Shown here: positions 25,601 to 37,600 of the stretch, piece by piece | How the letters are laid out: each line of letters starts with the position of its first letter | Numbering within the stretch: the first letter of the stretch is position 1 | Assembly: GCA_019914945.1 (NCBI GenBank) | Contig: CM034107.1 | Span: 2,728,001-2,792,000 of the forward strand | DNA from: Typha latifolia | Lineage: Eukaryota; Streptophyta; Magnoliopsida; Poales; Typhaceae | Length of the DNA stretch: 64,000 bases | Reading direction: 5' to 3' | Notes under the pieces: generated by a model | What the model was told of the DNA's origin: nothing | What the model saw: only the letters and a program-made list of their open reading frames with translations | The model's database searches: none | Program-made: the position numbers and the translations under genes

Positions 25601-28600
25601 AATTCTCCTTAATTTAGCAGCAACACTTTCAGCATCCTCCCTAGAAAGCAGCACATTGCAGTGAATCAGTAAATTACTTTTTGATTCCCGTTCATCATAG
25701 TATAATGGTAATGATGATATATGTGAATACATATATGGGTTGGGAATAGAATAAACCAAGGCACTTAACAGATTTGAACAAGTATTGTTTCTCTTAGGGT
25801 AATTCACTATTGACATAAAAATATCTTTAGAGTAACTCACTGAGTAACCCTGTCAAGAACCCGGCACTTCATAACCGGAGTACGAATATCCTCTGATGCT
25901 GTCATCAATATTTCTTGTAAACGTGGAATTCCAAGTGTCACATTCATGTCGCCTCTCCCAGCAAAATGGAAAGTGTTGAGTCTGGAGATTGTAAGAAATT
26001 ATTCCTCAGTTAATCAGGATGGTAACAAATTTTAGCAATCAAAGAATTTCATGATCATATACTAAAAAGAAAGTTAGGAATTTTATCTACAACTAGTACA
26101 AGTAGATGTTTTAGGTCAAAAGTAGGAAAAGCTTTAATCAAGGCCTTGCATAATTAGGTACTAAATAATAGGAAAAGATCATTGAGGACCTCTTTAGTTG
26201 GTCGGATACTAGAAAACGTCATTCACAGTTTGACTGTAAAACAAAGTATATCGTACCAAAAAATAGACCTCAAATGTAATAAGGAAAGTCTTTCATGACG
26301 AAGTCTATGCTTTATTAGGCTTGTCATAATAGTTCCGATATATTTCATATTTTCATTCAAGATAAGCTTATAAAGGAGAATTAAAAAAAAAACATGTAAT
26401 AAAGCTGGACCTGTAGAATCATCCAGACAAGTGTCGGATGACCTACTTGAACTTATGTTCCAACCAAAATTAACTTAGAACTCTTATGCGCCTTTCTAAA
26501 GATTTCTGCTGATAGTAGAAGGGTAGAATCATGCCACCTTGGTCCTTCAGTTCACTCATCAGACTACCTCACAAACAATTGGGTCATTTGTTCAAGAACC
26601 TAATAGACATATCCAACTAATCAACTTTCTGTATACTTGTATGTCCTAAATACCTTCAACCCAACTCTTATGCATCTTTCTAAAAATGTATGCTGATAGT
26701 GGAAGGGTAGAACCATGCCACCGTGGTGCTTCAGTTCACTCATCAAACTACCTCACAAACAATTGGGTCATTTGTTCAAGAAAACTAATAGACATATCCA
26801 ACCAATCAACTTGCTGTATAGTTGTATACTTGTAGTCCTAAATAACCTTCAAACTAACAAGTTTGTACAAAATGTTATCATAGGTGAAAGGGTGCAATAA
26901 AGCTGTACATGTTTTCTAAGCAAGCTTTCTACTGCAGTTAACATACATATTCATAATTAGTAACCAAATACAATTCTTGTATAAACTTATTCAAGGTAAT
27001 TGCTATGTTTTACAACCAAACAACAAATTATGAGTATAGTTATAAATGTACCTAATTTGCATTTAAGATGTGTATAAAGTTATCCTTAAAATACCCACTA
27101 AACAAACAAAACAAGGCCTAAAAATGAGCACATGTGAAGAATTATGCAGTAAATGGTCTTAAAAAAAAAATCCCGACAACACGCACGTGGCAACAATGAG
27201 CCAAAGTAATATCCTGTGCTGGCCATGACAGCATCTTTCATGGCAGTGATTGAAAGGAACCAATATTAATGCTTCAATGTCCCAAGAAAGCTCCAAAGCT
27301 TCCCAAGCACACTAAATTTGACAGGCTGTCATTTGGCTTATAAAAAATGTTATAGATTCAACAAACCTAGAATATTTCTAGGGAAGATTGTGTCGCTCTG
27401 CACTGGGCATGCCAACCAACATATGCAGTTGTGGGGGAATACTGAGACTGGCACCAGTAGAATTGTCCTAGGAGTTGATTCGCTGGCAATATGGTCATGC
27501 CACAAGAATGCACATCCTTGTGTGTTTCAGACGTATTACTTTGATGATTCAAGTTGAAAATTTTACAGGTGTGATGAAGAAACAAATACTTCTTAGTCTA
27601 TATTCCTATAAATTCACTAGAGCTCATAGCTAAAAGCATTTGTAAAGAATGTGAAGAGGGCATCTTACGTCATCTGTGTAGATGGTTCACCAACTGACTG
27701 TGCAGCAATCACTCCAACAGGCTCACCAGGACCAGCAAGACTTAGTAAGTACTTAACATTCAACAGTTTAATTATGTCCTTTCGCTTGATGTCATGACGG
27801 CAGCGCTGTTGTTCTTTGGGAAGACGAGCAAAGCTAGTCGCTTTCTCTCTCAAAACAGATGGTAACTCCTTGATATAACCAGTAGCATCTGAAAGATGTC
27901 CGTCCACAAGGTGACCGCTAATTTTATCCAGCACTACTGCACGATTCTGATATTGTGACAAAATAAAAGGTATCAGCAATTAGGGTTTGAAGAGTCAGGA
28001 AAAGATACATTCAACATTTGTGGGCTCACATCAGCAAGCGCTTTGAACTCGGATAGAAAGCTACATTTGAGGACATCGACCCCATCTTCCCCATACATGA
28101 ACTGCACAACTGACCCATCTACATCACGTACTGTCTGATCATAAGAAACTTTCAGACATTCAAGGTTTTTAATTAGACATCTTTGGAGGTACCCACTGCG
28201 AGATGTCTTGATTGCTGTGTCAACCAATCTGCACATGTAAAATGTTGCTCAATTACCTAAAAGGCTGGATAAGACTATACCTTACATATGGAAACATGGA
28301 CAAGAAAATTCATGAATAATGTTGATATTTGCTGGACTGTTTGAGCTCAGAGCCGTGCTATACCCATCACGACCAGCCATGCAGTGGAAATAATATTCTT
28401 GAGGGCGAAGACCCGAGAGAAATCGATCTCCAATGAAGCCACCAGCCCTAGCTGAAATATCCCAGGGAGGAAAGCAAGGTAGTGTTTTGCCAGAGACCAT
28501 ACGTGGGACCCGTTTTCCTTCCAATTCTTGTTGTCCTAACAAAGAAGATATTTGTGTCATATTGACCTACAACAAGAAAATTTTTAAAAAATCAGTCAGT

Positions 28601-31600
28601 TCTTCAATAAATAATTTTACAATTTTTATGCTTGAGAGAACTAGTCAGTACTGTATGCAGTTACCACAGTACAATTTTTTTATGCTTGAGAGAACTAGTC
28701 AATACTGTATGCAGTTACCACAGTACAATTTTTATGCTTGAGCGAACTAGTCAATACTGTATGCAGTTACCACAGTACATAAGTACATATAATTTAACAG
28801 ATACCTACATTAGAAATTATTTGCTCAACATTTTCCTTTTAATTGCCCCACAATTTCACATAATTTAGTAGCAAAACAACAATCCACAATGAAATATGGG
28901 GACAAACATGGATACTGTTTCCACACAGTATGTTACTACTGAAAAGTGATTTCACTCGTTATATAAGTTTCTTTAAGAGTGTGGATGACTGGGTAAGACC
29001 AAATTTAATGTGAAATTTAGTGAAAAGAGACAAGATAGCACATAATTTAGCAAAGAACCTTATTTATACGAACTTGAATGAAATAAATGAAACCACGTGT
29101 TGGCAGTGCATGCTTTATCTTCTCTATGTGACATCTTTGACTGAATGTATTGGTGTGTTTATTAGTCTAAGTAGCTTAACATATTATCCTGTCTAAAGTA
29201 ACCACAGTATATAACATATTGAATATGTACTCAGTGCGGATGGAGATATTAGACATGTTGTCTTGTTGGCTCCCGCACAGGCACATGGCATGGCAGACCA
29301 TATATGCATATAGTGTGTCCATCCTTCCCACATGAACATGCAGGCAGCCATCCTCTCAATATATATATTATGCTATATGTGGCAGGCCTCATAATGCATG
29401 TGGGGCAATTACCCACCGCAATAATATATGCAACCTATGCTGCCGCTTTTTAAAACAACATGCATGGAATTGCAGGCGGCCTCGTATGCAGAAATGGTCC
29501 CTTGACCCCACATAAATTGAACCTGCATAAGGCTTATATATGTCAAGTGAGAAAGCGTATATGTGCAAGACATATAATGGCCATATTTTAAACATGAAAT
29601 TTACTTTGACTAGCTACCTGAACACTTGATATCAAATTATAGATGTTGATCTCTACCAAGTTCCTTTTTCTTCTTTTCTCTTCCAGATTGGATATCTATT
29701 TTATTCAATTCCAGCGGTAGACAATACTGTGGACACTTTTAGCAACATTGGACGCCCAGTGTGTGTAGCCAATCTAAAGAAAATAAATGTAGTAGTAGAA
29801 GCAAAGGCAACATAGAGTGAAAGTGAAATAGAGAGAAGTCCTTCCAACTGAAAAGAGAAAGAGGAGAGGAATTTGAGGTAGTTTGAATCAAAATAGGAGG
29901 GAGAAGTTCAACCTACCACTGAAGACCTAAAAGGAAGAAAGACAATTAGCGGGAAGAAGGAGACTAAGATACAGTACAACTCAAAGATGACAAGACTTCA
30001 AGTCAAGATCAGATATCAACCAGATTGACATCAACCCTCTAAATCTGGTGCCAATTTCTTAGGCAAAGCAAATTCAGTCAGGAAAGAGACTGGTCATAAA
30101 GCTACATGACCTGTCGATGAATAGGATAATATAAAATATTTTCTTGGTTGCAGTTTAGGCTCATGTAACTTTATTGTAACCACTACAGAAAGTCTGCAAA
30201 CATGAAAAGTCTAGATGAGGAAGAAGTTTAGTTCATGAATACTTGTGGGAGATGATTAGAATTGTGGACCCACAAAGGCACAAGAGCATAATGATTGTAT
30301 ATTTTCAGCTGACCTTTAAATTGGTTAAGATCAAAGGCTTGGTTTTCAATGTTTGTTGTTCTTGTTCTTGAGTGTCATATTGTCATGAAACAAAATTTAA
30401 CTAATGAAAGCATTTAATGGCAAGAACAGGAAAAAGGTAAAACCACAATAATGGTCAGCCATTCATCATACTCTCCATAAATGAAATCCTTTCAAGAGAA
30501 ATGGCAGAAAGAGGAAAGTACATACCAAACCCCCTTTAGCTCCTGTTGTGGTCATAAGAGAGAGGCAGTTTTCTGGGAAGGGCTTTCGTAGCCCACGAGG
30601 AAATAAGAATTTATTCACCTCTGAAGTCACATTATTTAAGGTACTAGACATCATTCTATCCAAGCTAATTGTTGCAGCTTCTCCATTCCTACGTATGACC
30701 TTCTCAACCTCTCTTTGTAACTTTACTGGGTCTAAACAGAAAATTCAAAAGAAAAGAATTAGGATAAAATGGCAACACAATGCAGATACATTCCTGAAAT
30801 AATGAGATAAAATGCTGTGATTGCTCTTCTAAGATTGTTAAAGAGAAAACCAAATTAAGAGTTATTTTTCTGCTGAACCATAACAACCAACACTACAAAA
30901 TAATTTGACCTAGATGTTACAGATAAGATTGTCAAAAATATATTATTTTGTAACTACTGTTTAATCTGATGAGGACATCTCTGTATTAAGGATATATAAA
31001 AGAACGCAACACAAACTAGATCAGAAAATGAACGAAAAAAATTGCACAAGAAATGAGCATAAATGCTTTAAGCATATATTTATTGGTTAGTTTAAACAAA
31101 CCGCTATCACTCTCCATAGTTCCAGTAAAACGCATGTGAACCTCTTCACTGTATATTTCACTTTTCTGTAGTATTCTTCTCCGCTGAGTATCTAAATTCT
31201 CAATAAGTAGAAGATCGTCTACTCCACAAGTAAATCCGTGCATCTGAAACCATATCATTTAGTTTTTAATACCCAAGGCTAAGACCTTAGTCATTTCTAT
31301 AGAAGATGTCAGAAAACAGTCAGAAACTGACCTGCAGAAACAATGTGAATAAACGACTGAACATAGACATCAAAATCCCTGCAGCATCTGCACCGTATAG
31401 CTCATGAACTGTATGAACTATCCCATATTTCCCAAACTGATTTTTGTCAATTATTCCCTTTATGAGTTCATTATCATAAATACACAATATAAGTTCAGAA
31501 AGATCTTCTCTGCCTTCATCCTTTGAGTTTTTTCCTTCAGGATGATTATTCTGCAGGTATTCCCGTGGTATTCTACCTTTACATTCAGCAGTAAAAGGTG

Positions 31601-34600
31601 GGCGACCTTTTGTGATATAGTTCAAGATTGCCGTTATTACCTGTAAAGACAAAGACAAGTTAGAATGATAAAATAAGGCAGTCATTCCCAAATCATTTCA
31701 TGTTTCACAGTTCAAATCAAACAAAGAGGAACAAACAGATCCAATTGTTAAAGCTCAGAACCATTAACACCAATATTAACCTGCTTCCCAGTCCACAGAG
31801 GTATTGGCTTTAATATAGCAGGAGGGAGGGGATGTATTTCATCACTTGAATGAATGACAGAAACCTTCTTCTCAAGCCTAGCAACTTGAGAATTTCGGCA
31901 GGAAGCAGGCAGACAAGAATAGAGCAGCTGATGATATTCATCATGGGTTAAAAAAGTATCCAACTTTGTCAGAAGGACAGCACTTATGATATGATCCTGA
32001 AGTATGGGTAAGGAAAAAAAGATTAGTTGGATATTGACATGCACAATAGGTAATCTGAGTCCAGTTCTTCTAGCATAAGAAAGTTGAAATGAAACACATG
32101 GATATCTTACCTGAATCAGGCCCCTGATGGGGTTTCCACTTGTTGGGACGATGTACTGCTTATTTGCATCGACAATGATGGCTGCTTCTGCACGAGAAAC
32201 TTCATCTTGTGGGAAGTGTACATTCATTTCATCTCCATCAAAATCAGCATTGTAAGTACTGCAAAGAATGGACCTTATTAGCTACTTATAAACAAGAAAG
32301 AAAATATCAAGTACAACACAAAGGCATTAGAAAACCTGCAATTAGCATAGTGCAAGCGAATTGTCTTATCCTCTTTCAGTACATAAACACGGTGAGCCAT
32401 CATGCTAGGTTTGTGGAGGCTGGGCTGCCAGTTTAAGAAATCAGTCAGGAAAACAAATAGAACCTAAGAAAGACTCAGAGGGACGTACAAAAGGAAGATA
32501 TGTTGAAATTACAGAAGAGACTTCACAGCTATTCTACCAACTTGCTGACTTCTGGCTGTTCTACTGTAATAAGTTGACATCCTAATTGCTAAAAAATCTG
32601 TAGACGAATTATAGCCTGCATGTCCCCTGGTAGGTCGTAGGCCAAGTCAAGTACTCAAACTTGATTTAGAACCTACCTAGCTATAAAAATAAGAGTAATG
32701 CCTTGATCTTATCAATTGCTACCGGTCACAGTAAAATCCATTTCAAATGACTTCATTTATTTTACAGCAGAATCTTTCCGGGATGGGATCTCAGAAGGGT
32801 CTTAGAAGGCTACTTGTAATTGTGTTATCTGTAATACCCCGACAAAAATTAGACAAATTTCTAGATCCATGCCCATCTCACTGGTCATAACCTCAGGTAA
32901 TTGGGACCAAAAACAACAGATAAATGCCAAATCTAGATGTCACCATTATAGCCTGAGCACAACTTGTACCCAAGTCCTCCCATTCAATTGTAATGTGGGA
33001 TGATAAGTTGGATTTCACTCTCTTATTTGGGTTTGGAGAAGTACACTCCAAAGAGAGAAAGGCAGAAAAATTCTTTTCAAAGTTTTGGGAAGAGCAGAAC
33101 TTATGACCCAAAAATAACCATTCTAATTTTGGGAACCCGTATTAGTCTTTCCAACCAAGAGATTTGCTTTCTATCAGACTGAAAAGGCTCCCGAAATAAA
33201 CATCCTCTTTCTCAAACTACCCACACCAACCAGGCCCTCCTGTGCCTCCCTCCCACCTTTTTAGTTTTCAGTGCCTGCGCAATATACATATTAATTTCTT
33301 TTGCTTTATTCAATTTCCCTTTTTACTTGATAACATTACCCTAAAGGAACTTTACTTTGGCTGCTGATAGAAGTCATAGCAAGTAACCAGGAAGGCATTA
33401 AACATCCAAGGACTAATTAAGCTTTCACTTTTCTGCCTCACTTGTAGCATCCTTTCCTTTCTTATTTAGACAGAGACCAGCTAGTGTGAAGATATCAGAC
33501 AAGTTACTTACATCATTTTTCTTCTGATATTTTGTGATAAACCTATGAAATGTGTTGAAAAATATACTGAATTCCAAACAAGTCTAGAGGTGAATCAAAA
33601 GCTAGCAAACTCATCTAAAAAGATGGCGTGCCATCTCATAATGAAAACCAATTGTTAAATCAGTCTAAAATGAAAGTAGAGAAGAAAAAAAGATTCCATT
33701 GGCAAAAAGCATATCAAAGCAGTTCCCTCACACAATAGTATACCTGTCGATTAGCAACTACAGTGTCCCCATTCCGTAAATGGCGAATGATAAACTTGTC
33801 TTCAGATTCAGATTCTGGGCCCTTGCCTTGCTGAGTGACAGTTCCTCTCGATGCAAGTAACTTTTTTGATGTCGCATAGCGCCTATTTGTTCCTGCTTGT
33901 AGTTTATACATGCTTTCTTTGTCCTTGTAATGTGTAGCTCCAGGATGAATATCTGCACCGTTAATGACAGCTTGACGTAGTTCTTTGGCATTCCAGGGCG
34001 TTACTCTCTGTATATCACATCAAATACTACTGCTATCAAAGTTCAATGAAGACAGCCAACAAAAGAGAGTACCAAAAGCATTATAAAATCATAAGAAGCT
34101 TATATTTGTCAATAATTATTCCACCTATCCAGCATGATGAACATGAATTGAGAAGGGCATTCGCTTGTAGAACTGTATATGTGAGATATACAAGTAAAAA
34201 AATTTAAGAAACAATTTCAAGCACAGAAACAGTAAAAGATCATGAATGTATAGAGCATGCTTACACGATTTCAACAGAAAATAACCATTAAGTAATATCA
34301 ATTCTTTGTTGCATCATGCACATATGGAGCATACATACATGTGGGAACATTTTCAAGGCAGCACACCTCCGTATGAATCCATTAATCTAGAAAATCAATT
34401 GAGATCAACATAACCAGGACCATACCTCAGGATATGTCAATTTCAGAGCAAAACAAGGAGGAATTCCTATTTCATCAACTCGCAAGTAAGGGTCTGGAGA
34501 TATAACAGAACGGCATGCAAAATTAACCCTCTTCCCCATCATTTTCTGTCGCAGAATACCATCCTTTTTCTCCAACAACTGACGATAGCCATTTACTTCC

Positions 34601-37600
34601 CTTTCGCTTTTCACTGCATGAGAAGTAAAGCCATTATCATTTATAGGCCTCAAAAGCAACTTACACAAGAAAATGAAAGAAAAGACACTAAATAACCTAT
34701 TACAAGATCCAAACAGAACTGTTATCATGAAATGCACAGGCAAATGCATGTAGCAAGCCAACAGCTTCATTAAAGACAAGATAATCATCTACGAGAATGA
34801 TATATTAAAGAATACATAACATGATATCAAAAATGGAAACATGTATGCTAACTTCAGCAGGTAATGTTGATTATGTTGGTACTGTTCTGTTGTTGTCATA
34901 CTGACCAAAAGTAACTGGCACTTAAACACAGAACTGTTCAGATGCCCAGAAGGAACTACCAAGGAGAAGTCTTTCACAATGGGAGTCGTAGTGCAGGAGG
35001 CTCCCGCCTATGTAGGTTTTCTAGGGAGGGAAGATAAATAAAACTACGTAAGTCTTGTTTGTAGGAGGCAAGCCTACCATCACACTAGGTGACATCCTCA
35101 GTGGAAGCCTTCAACCATCTTGGAAAAAATATCCAACTTTATCTCAGTATGTGGATTGCATATCCTTAAGCATGTCAGACATCAAGCCACATAGCCAGTA
35201 AAGGGATCTTTTTAGATTGAATAATGAATGATAACTAATCTATAAATTGTTCGAACATCAAACCCAGAAAGACACAGATCAGCAAGAAAGGTAACTTTAA
35301 GAATATTGGCCAATTTTTATTTTTCTTCTGATGCAGAAAAACCACTCCGTAGTAAATGGAATACGTACCAAAGCCCTTACTACTGTCAAACAACACATTG
35401 ACACTGTTTTGAAGATCCATCCATCTCCTCAAAGTATCAGGATGATTGGGATCAAGAGCAATCGCATTGCGTAAAGCAATGTTGGACTCTTGTACTTTAC
35501 TTAGTAAAACATTTTGTGGGTGTTCCAAAACCTAAAATTGATGAAATATATGATTAGATGCAATACAAACAACTAAAAAAGCAGATAAGCAAATGAATTG
35601 CCAAATTGGAAAGCACATGTTTATTGCAATATCTGGAAAAGATTTCATTTTCTCTTGAAAAGGAGGTATGGTCCAAGAAAAGAGAGATTGATAACATATT
35701 ACAATAGTAACATAAGGTGTGCACAGTAGACTGTAACACTACAGAAATTGTAGTAAATTAAGTAGGAAAACTAAATAGTTGACAATGAAAACACAACTCA
35801 AAATCAAGGAAACAAGGTATTGTGCATATTTAGTGGCAGGCATAATAAGAGGCATGGATCCCAGTTTTGGGCGATTCCGAGATGGATCGACCGAAATTAA
35901 TCAAGATCAGCTATAGTGACCCGAAACCAATCTATCTAGGATCGGCCGAAACTAGAGGTGATCATCGGGCCGGCCAAGCCAGCCCATCAAGCCAACCAAG
36001 CTGAACACTATGTTCATCAGCTCGCTTGCAAGTGAGTCGGGCCAGACCGGTCGGGTTCGGACCAGGGCTAAAATAATCTAGCCTGTTACCACTCATTTGC
36101 CTGTAAGAGAGCGAGATCGAGCTTAAATATATGGTATTTACTGTTGAATGATTATCGAGCTCGCAACTCTCTGTCACGACAAGCCCATTGTCTCGCCCTC
36201 TGCACGTGCCACCACCCCCCAATAAGCAAAATGTGGCACACAAAAATTTGCCAAGCAAAAGTAATGACTTACCACCCACCCACCTCTCCTATCAAATCCC
36301 AATCCCTACCGCAGCAGCGGTGCTCCCTTCTTCCCTCATGCTACCTCCGACTCTGATGACATCACTAGCACCAATTTGAGGTGGCCATAAAGGTCATTGA
36401 CGACATCTCCTCCACCGCTAGTGCTATCACCTAGTTCACCAAATCCGTCGACATCTTCACCTCCACTGCCAGTGACCCAATGGCCCTCACCTCCACCTCC
36501 GATCTCTTCTTCGCCACCACCGTTAAACCCGTCGCCCTCACGGCCTCACCTCCACCTTCGATCTCCTCTCCAACTCCTCCAGTAAAACCCTCCAGTAAAA
36601 CCATCGGCCTCCTCCCAACAGCCATCATCGCCCTCAGTGTCGCCTGCTGATTCTTCCCCACCGCTATTGGTGAATCCATCAACTTTGCCTCGTCCGCCTC
36701 ACAGATCATCTCCCCCTCCTCCGGTGGATCCTTTCGCCTCGATGCCTTCGTCACTTCCTCGTTGGTGCTAGTGATGTTGGAGGAGCTATTAGCAGAGAAG
36801 ATGAAGACATGGCTGCACCCTCATCTGCATGGCTACACCCTCATCTAATCGAGGCCGAGGGTGGCATTGAAGAGGCGAGCAATCAGTGATCAGCCATGGG
36901 AAGAAAAGAATTCTTCTCTTTCATTTTTTTTATTTTTTCCTTTTACCTCTCTATCGATATGCCCTTAGTTTGTTTTTATTGGTAAATCACAGTTATGGAC
37001 CTGTGGGGTGGACATGTGGGCTATGGGCTATAGTTTTTTGGCTAGGTCGGGCTTCTTAGCCAGGCTTCAAGCTGGATTTTCGGGTTGGGCCAACGGGAGG
37101 GCTACCGGGCCGGACCAGGCAGGCAAAGAGCTGGCTCCTGCCGCCCATTGGCAATTCAAGCGCGGGCCGGGCCAAGCCGGGTATGGGCCAGTTGGGTCAT
37201 ATGATCACCTCTAGTCAAAAATTGTCAAAAATAGGTATATAAAAAGATTTAGGTTGGATCTAAATAGATTTGACCTAGGAAACATCAGTAATTAATGTCT
37301 CCAACTGCCTTCTTATCAAGTTTCCAGTTTTTACTCTATATCTCTCACACGCTCTCCTCCCACCCCTTACACTTCACCGAACTCTTCCAGCTAATTTGCA
37401 CTCTGGAAAACTCTAACGAAGTTTTTTTTTCTTTTATTTTTTTATCTCTTCTCTCTCTCTCTCTCTCTTTCTCACCCACTCTTTAACTCCCTCTTCTTAC
37501 TGTGACTATACGATAGTAAAAAGAGAGAGATCTCTCTCTTCATTTCACGTCTATAACAATAATTTACGAGGGTAGAAATTTACTAAATAGTTCAAAATTC

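Noticed and set aside
28628..28778. Regularly spaced repeats that could suggest a CRISPR-like array
   Set aside because: The units are head-to-tail with no unique spacers, in a plant intron; it is a minisatellite.
36397..36754. Pro/Ser-rich and Glu/Ala-rich open frames on opposite strands
   Set aside because: Compositional products of the GC-rich cargo of the hAT-like element; no intact gene.
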